Program-made: the position numbers and the translations under genes
In this document: positions 1 to 4,866 of the stretch, piece by piece
Position numbering within the stretch: the stretch's first letter is position 1
Layout of the letters: every line of letters starts with the position of its first letter
Source of the DNA: a virus
Direction: 5' to 3' (one strand)
Length of the DNA: 64,000 nt
Virus record (IMG/VR): IMGVR_UViG_3300028569_000027
Coordinates: 16,046-80,045 of that record
The notes under the pieces: generated by a model
Seen by the model: the letters and a program-made list of their open reading frames with translations, nothing else
Told to the model about the DNA's origin: nothing
Databases searched by the model: none

Positions 1-1
1 G

Positions 2-88
2 AAACTTGCAGCACGTGTTAGGCGTATGATGGGTAAGGACGAAATTATTAAACAATTAAAAGAAATAAAGGAGTATGGCAAAGATTGA
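2..88 (+). CDS. 3' end of an unidentified CDS (partial)
   Basis: Frame 2 is open from the window edge and ends in TGA at 86-88, leaving 28 residues ending KEIKEYGKD. The fragment is basic and probably helical. It overlaps the start of the next gene by 14 nt, a packing style seen across this genome. Too little is present to name a product. Confidence 0.5.
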   Translation, partial: KLAARVRRMMGKDEIIKQLKEIKEYGKD

Positions 89-245
89 CAAAAAGAAAGA
101 TAGGATTCGTGAACAAATCAGAATTCTAGGTGATGAAATGAATTCAGCGTTAACTAAAAAGACATCGAATGTTAAGGAAATAAATGTTCCGGAGCATACT
201 AGAAAAATTTCTAAGTTAATTGATGAACTTAAATCACTAAAATAA
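75..245 (+). CDS. Small hypothetical protein, 56 aa
   Basis: ATG at 75, stop TAA at 243-245. The product is highly charged and probably helical (starts MAKIDKKKDRIREQIRILG, ends LIDELKSLK), with no Cys and no membrane segment. It overlaps the end of the preceding gene and stops 5 nt before the first tRNA, so it may be the last protein gene of the upstream operon. I do not recognise a family. The reading frame and position support a real gene, but it is short. Confidence 0.5.
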   Translation: MAKIDKKKDRIREQIRILGDEMNSALTKKTSNVKEINVPEHTRKISKLIDELKSLK

Positions 246-250
246 TAAAT

Positions 251-323
251 GGGGTACTAGTGAAACTGGCTATCATAGTAGATTTGCATTCTACTGTTTC
301 GGATTCGAATTCCGAGTGCTCCA
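251..323 (+). tRNA. tRNA-Ala (anticodon TGC)
   Basis: The acceptor stem GGGGTAC pairs with GTGCTCC (316-322, one G-U), followed by discriminator A. The anticodon stem GTAGA/TCTAC encloses loop TTTGCAT, so the anticodon is TGC. The T-loop TTCGAAT is present. CCA is not encoded. It is the first gene of the array. Confidence 0.88.
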
Positions 324-329
324 CTGTTT

Positions 330-406
330 GCTCCCATATACCCTCAAGCTTATATCTTGTAGAAAGGTTAATTGGTCACATAAGAGTTCGAATCTCTTTG
401 GGAGTA
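330..406 (+). tRNA. Atypical tRNA-like gene, anticodon TAT (Ile), D-like segment after anticodon arm
   Basis: The acceptor stem is complete (GCTCCCA 330-336 with TGGGAGT 399-405). The T-arm is perfect (AAGAG, loop TTCGAAT, CTCTT). The only anticodon-type hairpin is CAAG / loop CTTATAT / CTTG at 345-359, giving U33, anticodon TAT (351-353) and A37. Only 8 nt separate acceptor and anticodon stems, so the normal D-arm is missing. A D-loop-like segment (GGTTAATTGG, 366-375) lies instead between anticodon arm and T-arm. It may be a rearranged functional tRNA or a decayed gene. Confidence 0.5.
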
Positions 407-414
407 CATAATAT

Positions 415-487
415 GCTTTTGTAGCTTAATTGGCAAAGCTCCCGGCTCTTAACCGGAGGAGTGAAAGTTCGAGTCTTTCCAGAAGCA
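415..487 (+). tRNA. tRNA-Lys (anticodon CTT)
   Basis: The acceptor GCTTTTG pairs with CAGAAGC (480-486), followed by discriminator A. A normal D-arm contains TTAATTGG. The anticodon stem closes with CGG/CCG around loop CTCTTAA, giving CTT. The T-arm GAAAG/CTTTC has loop TTCGAGT. CCA is not encoded. Confidence 0.87.
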
Positions 488-496
488 CTAAAATAT

Positions 497-569
497 GGTT
501 CCGTAGCATAGCGGCAAATGCGGTGGTTTTACATACCACATATCCAGAGTTCGAGTCTCTGCGGAACTA
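497..569 (+). tRNA. tRNA-Val (anticodon TAC)
   Basis: The acceptor GGTTCCG pairs with CGGAACT (562-568). The anticodon stem GTGGT/ACCAC encloses loop TTTACAT, giving TAC. The T-loop is TTCGAGT and the discriminator is A. It folds canonically. Confidence 0.88.
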
Positions 570-574
570 CAATT

Positions 575-647
575 GCAATTATAGCTCAGCTGGTAGAGCG
601 TCTCGTTGCCAACGAGAAGGTCGTGCGTTCAAACCGCATTAATTGCT
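575..647 (+). tRNA. tRNA-Gly (anticodon GCC)
   Basis: The acceptor GCAATTA pairs perfectly with TAATTGC (640-646). The D-arm is standard (AGCTCAGCTGGTAGAGC). The anticodon stem TCTCG/CGAGA has loop TTGCCAA, giving GCC. The T-loop is TTCAAAC. Confidence 0.9.
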
Positions 648-652
648 CAATT

Positions 653-727
653 GCGTCATTCGCCTAATTGGCTATGGCACTACGCTTCCAACGTAGAATA
701 GTATCGGTTCGAGTCCGATATGGCGCA
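653..727 (+). tRNA. tRNA-Gly (anticodon TCC)
   Basis: The acceptor GCGTCAT pairs with ATGGCGC (720-726), followed by A. The anticodon stem CTACG/CGTAG has loop CTTCCAA, giving TCC. The T-arm ATCGG/CCGAT has loop TTCGAGT. This is the second glycine tRNA of the array, reading GGA/GGG. Confidence 0.88.
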
Positions 728-788
728 CTAAAGGGTTGGTTGATGACCGAAAGCAATGCTAATCACATTGCTGACTCTTGTGAAATTT
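728..788 (+). other. Structured spacer, possible tRNA remnant
   Basis: A 61-nt gap between tRNA-Gly and tRNA-Thr holds a perfect 7-bp hairpin, AGCAATG (752-758) and CATTGCT (766-772), with a 7-nt loop CTAATCA. The geometry is that of an extended anticodon arm, but there is no T-loop and no acceptor pairing. It may be a decayed tRNA or a processing element. Confidence 0.35.
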
Positions 789-868
789 GCCTTTGTGGCT
801 CAGCGGCGACAGCACCTGTTTTGTAAACAGGGACACAAACATCGGGGGTTCGATTCCCTCCAAAGGCT
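789..868 (+). tRNA. tRNA-Thr (anticodon TGT)
   Basis: The acceptor GCCTTTG pairs with CAAAGGC (861-867). The D-arm is GGCTCAGCGGCGACAGC. The anticodon stem CCTGT/ACAGG has loop TTTGTAA, giving TGT. The T-loop is TTCGATT. It is slightly long (80 nt) because of an extended variable region (GACACAAACATC). Confidence 0.87.
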
Positions 869-877
869 CATTAATAT

Positions 878-950
878 ACCGATGTAGTTCAGCCGGAAGA
901 ACACTCGTTTCATACACGAAAGGTCGCAGATTCGAATACTGCCATCGGTA
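878..950 (+). tRNA. tRNA-Met-type (anticodon CAT)
   Basis: The acceptor ACCGATG pairs perfectly with CATCGGT (943-949), followed by A. The anticodon loop TTCATAC gives CAT. The anticodon stem lacks the run of G-C pairs of initiator tRNA and position 1 is paired, so it is an elongator Met tRNA or an Ile tRNA needing lysidine; sequence alone does not decide. Confidence 0.85.
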
Positions 951-962
951 CTAATTTTAAAT

Positions 963-1049
963 TGCATTATCGCCTAACTGGCAGGGCACGGGGCTTTGAA
1001 TCCCGCAGTCGAAAGACTCTCGGTCTAGGTTCGAATCCTAGTGGTGCAA
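963..1049 (+). tRNA. tRNA with anticodon TTG (Gln) and a long variable arm
   Basis: The acceptor TGCATTA pairs with TGGTGCA (1042-1048), followed by A. The anticodon stem CGGGG/TCCCG has loop CTTTGAA, so the anticodon at 996-998 is TTG (CAA codons, Gln). The region between anticodon and T stems is 19 nt and holds a stem-loop AGTC-GAAA-GACT, a class II feature normally confined to Leu, Ser and Tyr tRNAs. Which synthetase charges it is open. Confidence 0.75.
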
Positions 1050-1060
1050 CATAGTTTTCG

Positions 1061-1090
1061 GTTTCGTTTCATGCTTCTATGAAAACGAAC
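1061..1090 (+). other. Hairpin in the tRNA array spacer
   Basis: The spacer 1050-1094 contains GTTTCGTTTCAT (1061-1072) and ATGAAAACGAAC (1079-1090), which pair around a 6-nt loop with one bulge on each side. There is no tRNA T-loop. It may be a processing signal or a stabilising stem. Confidence 0.4.
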
Positions 1091-1094
1091 ATTT

Positions 1095-1184
1095 GGAAAA
1101 GTCAACCGAAATTGGTATCGGCCCCGTCTTGAAAACGGGTCATCGCTGCAAGGTGGTGTGAGGGTTCGAGTCCGTCCTTTTCCG
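1095..1184 (+). tRNA. tRNA-Ser (anticodon TGA)
   Basis: The acceptor GGAAAAG pairs with CTTTTCC (1177-1183), discriminator G as in serine tRNAs. The anticodon stem CCCGT/ACGGG has loop CTTGAAA, giving TGA. A class II variable arm (CATCGCTGCAAGGTGGTG) fits serine. The T-loop is TTCGAGT. Confidence 0.88.
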
Positions 1185-1190
1185 CAACAT

Positions 1191-1265
1191 GGAGTATGTA
1201 GATTTAATGGTAGAACGCTGGGTTGTGAACCTTGTAGTTGGCAGTTCGACTCTGCTCATACTCCC
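1191..1265 (+). tRNA. tRNA-His (anticodon GTG)
   Basis: The acceptor GGAGTAT pairs with ATACTCC (1258-1264), followed by discriminator C as expected for His. The anticodon loop TTGTGAA gives GTG. The T-arm GCAG/CTGC has loop TTCGACT. The base before the acceptor is T, so the extra 5' G of mature tRNA-His would be added after transcription. Confidence 0.85.
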
Positions 1266-1271
1266 CATAAT

Positions 1272-1345
1272 GCTCCGGTAATCCAACGGAAGAGATATCA
1301 GACTTAAACCCTGTACAGGTGTGGGTTCGAATCCCACTCGGAGCA
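1272..1345 (+). tRNA. tRNA with anticodon TAA (Leu), short (class I) body
   Basis: The acceptor GCTCCGG pairs with TCGGAGC (1338-1344), followed by A. The T-arm GTGGG/CCCAC is perfect with loop TTCGAAT. The loop CTTAAAC places anticodon TAA at 1305-1307. The anticodon stem is weak, with three pairs flanked by mismatches, and the variable loop is short although leucine tRNAs normally carry a long variable arm. The D-arm has only three firm pairs. Its 3' third is nearly identical to that of the tRNA at 1696. Confidence 0.65.
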
Positions 1346-1373
1346 CGAAGTAAGGAAGTAGTTCCCCACGTGG

Positions 1374-1432
1374 CCCCGCGTTGGATGAATGAAAATTAGT
1401 CCCTTATGAAGTATTGTAAAATGCAAGCGGGG
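1374..1432 (+). other. Stem-loop in a 93-nt non-tRNA spacer
   Basis: The spacer 1346-1438 has no tRNA signature. CCCCGCGTTG at 1374-1383 pairs with CAAGCGGGG at 1424-1432 (nine pairs and one bulged G), closing an AT-rich 40-nt loop. A smaller GGAA/TTCC hairpin lies just upstream. It may be a small structured RNA or the footprint of a deleted tRNA. Confidence 0.4.
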
Positions 1433-1438
1433 CGCTTT

Positions 1439-1526
1439 GGAAAGGTAAGCATAATGGTACTGCCGCGCATTGCTAATGCGTTCATCGTCGTAAGATGGTG
1501 TGAGAGTTCGAGTCTCTTCCTTTCCG
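1439..1526 (+). tRNA. tRNA-Ser (anticodon GCT)
   Basis: The acceptor GGAAAGG pairs with CCTTTCC (1519-1525), followed by G. The anticodon stem GCGCA/TGCGT has loop TTGCTAA, giving GCT. The class II variable arm (CATCGTCGTAAGATGGTG) closely resembles that of the Ser(TGA) gene at 1095, suggesting duplication. Confidence 0.88.
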
Positions 1527-1529
1527 CTA

Positions 1530-1605
1530 TGAGAGAATATGGGGTTAAAGTACCCATGCGATAGCCTGGCCAGCATTCGTTCCGTTCTAAGTTAAGGCGC
1601 TCTCA
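1530..1605 (+). other. tRNA-sized segment with acceptor-like ends but no tRNA arms
   Basis: Exactly 76 nt lie between complementary ends TGAGAG (1530-1535) and CTCTCA (1600-1605), with a GGG/CCC hairpin (1541-1555) and a TGGCCA palindrome inside. No T-loop or anticodon arm can be drawn. It may be a decayed tRNA or a distinct small RNA excised from the array transcript. Confidence 0.35.
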
Positions 1606-1610
1606 GTTAT

Positions 1611-1684
1611 GCACCTGTAATTCAATTGGACAGAAGAACAGTTTTCTAAACTGTATGCTGTGGGTTCGAGTCCCGCCAGGTGCT
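1611..1684 (+). tRNA. tRNA-Arg (anticodon TCT)
   Basis: The acceptor GCACCTG pairs with CAGGTGC (1677-1683). The D-arm contains TTCAATTGGA. The anticodon stem ACAGT/ACTGT has loop TTTCTAA, giving TCT (AGA codons, common in this AT-rich genome). The T-loop is TTCGAGT. Confidence 0.88.
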
Positions 1685-1695
1685 CAAAATAATAT

Positions 1696-1769
1696 GGTCC
1701 AGTATCCCAACGGAAGAGGAAATAGTTTTAGAAACTATACAGGTGTGGGTTCGAATCCCACTTGGACTA
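1696..1769 (+). tRNA. tRNA with anticodon TAG (Leu, reads CUA), short (class I) body
   Basis: The acceptor GGTCCAG pairs with TTGGACT (1762-1768), followed by A and, at 1770-1772, CCA; it is the only gene of the array where CCA appears encoded. The anticodon stem ATAGT/ACTAT is perfect around TTTAGAA, placing TAG at 1729-1731. As with the TAA tRNA at 1272, the variable loop is short although the anticodon is a leucine one. The two share the same T-arm and flanks. Confidence 0.7.
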
Positions 1770-1776
1770 CCAAAAT

Positions 1777-1850
1777 ATTCCCGTAATGGCGCTGTCTTCG
1801 AAACAGTATGTGCATAATGGATAATGTGAGTTCGAGTCTCACCGGGGATA
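1777..1850 (+). tRNA. Atypical tRNA-like gene, anticodon TCG (Arg), D-like segment after anticodon arm
   Basis: The acceptor ATTCCCG (1777-1783) pairs with CGGGGAT (1843-1849), followed by A. The T-arm GTGAG/CTCAC has loop TTCGAGT. The anticodon arm GCTGT / CTTCGAA / ACAGT at 1791-1807 gives TCG. Only 7 nt precede it, so no D-arm fits there. The 18 nt between anticodon and T arms read like a D-arm (GCATAATGGATAATG). This is the same rearranged order as the gene at 330. Confidence 0.5.
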
Positions 1851-1856
1851 CTAAAT

Positions 1857-1929
1857 GCTTCTGTAGGCTAATTGGATAAACCACTACATTACGGATGTTG
1901 GATTTCGAGTTCGAGTCTCGATGGAAGCG
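1857..1929 (+). tRNA. tRNA-Arg (anticodon ACG)
   Basis: The acceptor GCTTCTG pairs with TGGAAGC (1922-1928). A normal D-arm contains GGCTAATTGGATAAACC. The loop TTACGGA gives ACG; the anticodon stem has one T-T mismatch. The T-arm TCGAG/CTCGA has loop TTCGAGT. Confidence 0.82.
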
Positions 1930-1946
1930 CTGACAAAATAATATAA

Positions 1947-2186
1947 ATGAAAACTACAACAGAACGAGATAGATTATTTGCTAAAACTCTTGCTAATTTA
2001 ATACTGGGACCTATGTCTGAATATTGTAACAAGAATAAAATTCCATTTGATGAACTTCCTCTTATGCCCGGACAAGGAGCTGAGGTAGTTGAATTAATTA
2101 TTGACAATAAAATATCGTTTAGTAATGCTAAAATTTTATTAAATATATTATATGAACAAAATTTAGCAAGAACGACAAAAAATTAA
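1947..2186 (+). CDS. GatB/YqeY C-terminal (tail) domain-like protein, 79 aa
   Basis: This small protein lies between tRNA-Arg(ACG) and tRNA-Cys, with 17 and 3 nt on either side. Residues 11-70 (AKTLANLILGPMSEYCNKNK ... GAEVVELIIDNKISFSNAKI) follow the pattern of the helical tail shared by GatB, the tRNA-binding subunit of Glu-tRNA(Gln) amidotransferase, and YqeY: an LA-N-L-G helix, a Leu-rich linker, then the E-L/I-I-D/N-x-K/T-I-S-x-x-x-A-K segment. In GatB this tail contacts the tRNA elbow. The catalytic part is absent. Inference: a stand-alone tRNA-binding factor transcribed with the array. The family call is by eye. Confidence 0.62.
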   Translation: MKTTTERDRLFAKTLANLILGPMSEYCNKNKIPFDELPLMPGQGAEVVELIIDNKISFSNAKILLNILYEQNLARTTKN

Positions 2187-2189
2187 TAC

Positions 2190-2265
2190 GGCTAGGTACC
2201 TAATGTTGGTAAAGGGATATGTCTGCAAAACATAGTTAACACCAGTTCGATTCTGGTTCTATCCT
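2190..2265 (+). tRNA. tRNA-Cys (anticodon GCA)
   Basis: The anticodon stem TATGT/ACATA encloses CTGCAAA, giving GCA. The T-arm ACCAG/CTGGT has loop TTCGATT. The acceptor GGCTAGG pairs with TCTATCC (2258-2264) with one C-T mismatch at position 3. Discriminator T fits Cys tRNA. It begins 3 nt after the stop of the GatB-like gene. Confidence 0.83.
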
Positions 2266-2271
2266 CGAATA

Positions 2272-2280
2272 ATATTTATA
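2272..2280 (+). promoter_or_regulatory. ATATTTATA motif, candidate late promoter
   Basis: One of about 18 copies of ATATTTAT[T/A] found before gene starts in this window. It lies 9 nt before the ATG at 2290. I infer a -10-like element for the gp55-type sigma factor; this is untested. Confidence 0.4.
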
Positions 2281-2289
2281 ATTAAATAA

Positions 2290-2766
2290 ATGGTCATGGA
2301 ATTACAATTCAAAAGTTTAACCGACAGAAAAGACGTCGACTTAATTCAATACATTACTGATTATACAAAGTCAAACGCTGACGTAGAAATTTACGTTGGG
2401 TGTGACTCGCAAGTGCACGGCCGTAATATTGATTATGGTATTGTCGTAATATTGCACAAGCCGCACGCGGGTGGGCACGTACTATACACTGAAGTTCAAA
2501 CTAATAGAATTAAAGGTAAACCGACTGAAAATTTATTCACGCGGTTATGGCAAGAAGTCGAATTTTCTCTAACCATTGCCGAGCGATTAAGAGCATCGGA
2601 TATTAAGGTTAAGTATATTGACGTAGACTTAAACCCAGACCCTAGATGGGGTTCTAATACGGTGTTACGTGCGGCTATGGGCTACGTGGAATCTATGGGA
2701 TACATTCCTAGATGTAAACCGGATGCATGGTCAGCCAGTTACTGCGCCGACAAAATATGTAAGTAA
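2290..2766 (+). CDS. RNase H-like nuclease of the YkuK/DUF458 type, 158 aa
   Basis: Predicted RNase H-fold nuclease. The core is visible as EIYVGCDSQVHG (residues 33-44, first strand with acidic Asp), DYGIVVIL, then KVKYIDVDLNPDPRWGSNTV (about 105-124) with the Asp-rich motif and conserved Asn/Arg, and a C-terminal CKPDAWSASYCADKIC block. This is the pattern of the bacterial YkuK family, whose substrate is not established. An in-frame ATG two codons downstream is an alternative start. It follows the tRNA array, so an RNA-processing role is tempting but inferred. Confidence 0.7.
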   Translation: MVMELQFKSLTDRKDVDLIQYITDYTKSNADVEIYVGCDSQVHGRNIDYGIVVILHKPHAGGHVLYTEVQTNRIKGKPTENLFTRLWQEVEFSLTIAERLRASDIKVKYIDVDLNPDPRWGSNTVLRAAMGYVESMGYIPRCKPDAWSASYCADKICK

Positions 2767-2784
2767 AAGTTTGGTAAATCAAAT

Positions 2785-2817
2785 GGTTTTAATTATCTTT
2801 CTAAGGTAATTAAAACC
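2785..2817 (+). terminator. Strong hairpin, probable terminator
   Basis: A perfect 11-bp stem, GGTTTTAATTA (2785-2795) with TAATTAAAACC (2807-2817), has an 11-nt loop and is followed by TTT. It sits 18 nt after the RNase H-like gene and before a new promoter. Confidence 0.65.
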
Positions 2818-2852
2818 TTTACATATGAATAGTGGTGAGTTATTAATATTCG

Positions 2853-2884
2853 TTTGGTAATTCATATGAAATTTCTTATCTTTA
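2853..2884 (+). promoter_or_regulatory. Host-type (Bacteroidota) promoter
   Basis: TTTG at 2853-2856 and TATCTTTA at 2877-2884, 20 nt apart, match the -33 TTTG / -7 TAnnTTTG layout of Bacteroidota housekeeping promoters. The next ATG (2889) is 5 nt further on, so the mRNA may be almost leaderless. A CATATGAAT/ATTCATATG inverted repeat overlaps the region. Confidence 0.55.
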
Positions 2885-2888
2885 TAAT

Positions 2889-3056
2889 ATGACAAAGAAA
2901 GAAGAAGAGAAATTAAAAAAATATATTCCGCCTAAAAAGTACACCGGTGAATATCGTTTTAGTATAAAGTATTGTCCGGGATATGAAGGATATATACCAG
3001 AAAATCTAACTCATGAAGTTTGTAAATACTGTGGACAAATAAGTTATTATCATTAA
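2889..3056 (+). CDS. Small CxxC protein, 55 aa
   Basis: ATG at 2889, TAA at 3054-3056, 1 nt before the next gene. The N-terminus is Lys/Glu-rich (MTKKEEEKLKKY). The C-terminus holds CKYCGQ, a single CxxC knuckle with one further upstream Cys, which suggests metal binding with only part of a zinc ribbon. It lies directly downstream of a host-type promoter, so early expression is likely. I know no family for it. Confidence 0.6.
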   Translation: MTKKEEEKLKKYIPPKKYTGEYRFSIKYCPGYEGYIPENLTHEVCKYCGQISYYH

Positions 3057-3057
3057 T

Positions 3058-3630
3058 ATGAAGCATAATTTTCCAGATAAAATAATTTTCTTAGATGTAG
3101 ACGGTGTAATTTGTGTTGGTCACGACCATTACAGACATTTTAACCAAATATGTTTGGAGCTACTTCAAGAAATAATTGACGCTACGGGCGCAAAAATTGT
3201 TGTATCGTCGTCGTGGCGTGACTCTGATTCTGTTCGAATGAAGGCTAACTTCTTAGAGCATGGGTTTACTGAGAAATTATGGGGAGAAGTAATTGATATT
3301 ACAATTCGTGGATATTCACATATTATTAAAGGGTCTAAACTACCTATTGTTAGGGGTAACGAGATTAAAGCATGGGTAGATACAAAAATGATTTACCCGT
3401 GGCACTCAGACCCTTCTCTAGATAAACAATATCAAATTCTTAGAGAGGATGGTAGTTTTAAAATAATGAATTCTAATAAATTAGGAGTTGATTTTAGCTA
3501 CGTAATATTAGATGATGACGCTGATATGCTATATGAACAACGAAATCATTTTATTCAAACAGGTGCTATGTTCGGGTTATCAATATATGACCGGGATAAC
3601 GCAATAAAAATATTGAATTATGGAAAGTAA
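3058..3630 (+). CDS. HAD-superfamily phosphatase of the RNA-repair-associated type, 190 aa
   Basis: The HAD motif I FLDVDGV is at residues 11-17, with Asp13 the expected nucleophile and Asp15 the acid/base. Motif II is VVSSSWR (48-54) and motif III/IV is VILDDDADM (about residue 148). The DVDGV + SSSWR + R-G-x-E-I + LDDD pattern resembles the HAD modules of Swiss-army-knife RNA repair proteins, which act as end-healing phosphatases. The substrate is inferred. It follows the small CxxC gene by 1 nt and overlaps the next gene by 11 nt, so they form one early operon. Confidence 0.7.
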   Translation: MKHNFPDKIIFLDVDGVICVGHDHYRHFNQICLELLQEIIDATGAKIVVSSSWRDSDSVRMKANFLEHGFTEKLWGEVIDITIRGYSHIIKGSKLPIVRGNEIKAWVDTKMIYPWHSDPSLDKQYQILREDGSFKIMNSNKLGVDFSYVILDDDADMLYEQRNHFIQTGAMFGLSIYDRDNAIKILNYGK

Positions 3631-3835
3631 AATTCTAGGCTACGCCTTTTTAGGTGCTGGTAAAATTTGTTTGGTTGTAGTTGAAACTGAATATGATGGT
3701 GAGAAAGCATACATTGGAGTTCCGCGTATAATGGGGGCGTCTGACGAAGATATTCGTTGGACAGCTGATTGGAGAAGCTTCATTCCATTAGAAGAAGCAA
3801 AATTGTTAATTTCTAAAATGGGAACTTACTTATGA
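3620..3835 (+). CDS. Hypothetical protein, 71 aa
   Basis: Begins inside the 3' end of the HAD gene. The sequence looks like a small alpha/beta fold (KILGYAFLGAGKICLVVVET, then a Trp-containing segment DIRWTADWRSF). There is no metal motif, signal or membrane segment, and I do not recognise a family. Confidence 0.6.
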   Translation: MESKILGYAFLGAGKICLVVVETEYDGEKAYIGVPRIMGASDEDIRWTADWRSFIPLEEAKLLISKMGTYL

Positions 3836-3847
3836 AACTTTTAACAA

Positions 3848-3970
3848 ATGATGAATCTATATAAATGTAAACACTGCGGTAAAATCGTTGAACGCGATAG
3901 CATTAAAGCTTGGATAAAAAGCTGGTGTGAAGTTACTGATAAATTTACTCGTCTTATAAAACAAAAATAA
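3848..3970 (+). CDS. Small zinc-finger-like protein, 40 aa
   Basis: ATG at 3848 with a second in-frame ATG at 3851; stop TAA at 3968-3970. It contains YKCKHCGK near the N-terminus and a third Cys at SWC. The short CxxC form resembles the protein at 2889, so both may be small metal-binding regulators. It sits 3 nt before the next gene. Confidence 0.5.
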   Translation: MMNLYKCKHCGKIVERDSIKAWIKSWCEVTDKFTRLIKQK

Positions 3971-3973
3971 ACT

Positions 3974-4210
3974 ATGCAAGGTGTATTAAGTAAAAACGAA
4001 TCCGGTTGGGTTGTTACCCATATATATCACGAACAGAATACGTTGTCGGGGATACCGCTTCCCGTGCTCCCCGAACAACAATCAACTGCACACCATTTTC
4101 ACATTAACGGAAATTGTATATTTGACGTTGTAGATGAATTTACAAACCCGGAACTATATAAAGATATTCCGTGGGGCGAAGGTATGGAATATGCTAAACT
4201 GAAAAATTAA
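3974..4210 (+). CDS. Hypothetical protein, 78 aa
   Basis: Last gene of the 2889-4210 early operon, ending just before a new host-type promoter. It is His-rich in the middle (TAHHFHINGN) and acidic at the C-terminus. No family is recognised. Confidence 0.55.
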   Translation: MQGVLSKNESGWVVTHIYHEQNTLSGIPLPVLPEQQSTAHHFHINGNCIFDVVDEFTNPELYKDIPWGEGMEYAKLKN

Positions 4211-4211
4211 C

Positions 4212-4242
4212 TTGGAAAGCTCACATAAATAACTTATCTTAA
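4212..4242 (+). promoter_or_regulatory. Host-type (Bacteroidota) promoter
   Basis: TTG at 4212-4214 and TATCTTAA at 4235-4242 with a 20-nt spacer, the same layout as at 2853. The ATG at 4269 follows 26 nt later. Confidence 0.5.
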
Positions 4243-4268
4243 TATTATTATTTAACCAAATCAATTAT

Positions 4269-4481
4269 ATGTACATCGAAGTAATCGTAGAATTCCAAAC
4301 CGATAACGGTAACGGTAAACTTAAAAAGAACCGTGAATCTTATTTAGTAGACGCTATGACAGTGACAGAAGCTGAAGCTTTAGTTCACAGCCATTTCAAA
4401 ACCAGCGTTGCCCCATTTGAAGTAAAAAGTGCAAAAGTATCTAGAGTTCTAGATATTATCAAAAGTAAAACCGCAGCGTAA
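4269..4481 (+). CDS. DUF4494-like small protein, 70 aa
   Basis: The pattern V-x-F-x-T-x-N-G-N-x-K-x-x-R-E-S-Y-L-V-D-A-M-T-V-T-E-A-E-A resembles DUF4494, small proteins of unknown function common in Bacteroidota and their phages; the YLVDA and TEAEA blocks are the useful markers. The C-terminal half continues with FEVKSAKVSRV. It is first in a two-gene unit; its stop overlaps the next ATG by 1 nt. Function unknown. Confidence 0.55.
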   Translation: MYIEVIVEFQTDNGNGKLKKNRESYLVDAMTVTEAEALVHSHFKTSVAPFEVKSAKVSRVLDIIKSKTAA

Positions 4482-4849
4482 TGAAATTAAACCACAAACT
4501 CCCAATTGGGCAGACCGTTGTATTTGAAACATACAACAAGTATAAGGTCGGAAAGATTATTGATGTACGACCTACGACAAAACGTATTGAATATACGGTA
4601 TACGGCGAGGACGGAAAGATTTATGAGGCGATGCCGAATAGAGTTGATGGTACGAATCGAATTGATGTTCGATTAACAAAAATATTCTGTAAAAAGAATA
4701 ACATCGTATTAGATGACGTAGCCGCGGAATTTGCTAGAAATATTCGTACGACACATGTTGTATCAGAAGCTGATGCTACCGATTTGTCGACATTTGATGC
4801 GCAGTTAGGCGAAAAGGCAGAAAAAGTTCCGGCCGAATCAGAAAATTAG
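4481..4849 (+). CDS. SH3/KOW-like hypothetical protein, 122 aa
   Basis: The N-terminal 45 residues (IGQTVVFETYNKYKVGKII) look like a small SH3-type beta barrel and resemble the complete 66-aa protein at 6174 (VGDTVVFSRFGREHTGIITK). The remainder is charged and ends KAEKVPAESEN. The two genes are probably paralogues. It ends 17 nt before the tmRNA. Function unknown. Confidence 0.6.
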   Translation: MKLNHKLPIGQTVVFETYNKYKVGKIIDVRPTTKRIEYTVYGEDGKIYEAMPNRVDGTNRIDVRLTKIFCKKNNIVLDDVAAEFARNIRTTHVVSEADATDLSTFDAQLGEKAEKVPAESEN

Positions 4850-4858
4850 ATATTTATT
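4850..4858 (+). promoter_or_regulatory. ATATTTATT motif upstream of the tmRNA
   Basis: This copy ends 8 nt before the mature 5' end of the tmRNA, the distance expected between a -10-type element and a transcription start. It is the best single argument that the motif is a promoter. Confidence 0.5.
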
Positions 4859-4866
4859 TTACCATT

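Noticed and set aside
430-642. A 70-aa + strand reading frame over the tRNA array
   Set aside because: It runs through three well-formed tRNAs (Lys, Val, Gly); the frame is a by-product of tRNA sequence.
1140-1576. Two overlapping minus-strand frames over the tRNA array
   Set aside because: They are antisense to Ser, His and Leu tRNAs; the apparent repeats in them (GFEPTP, EWDSNPH) are reverse-complemented T-arms.
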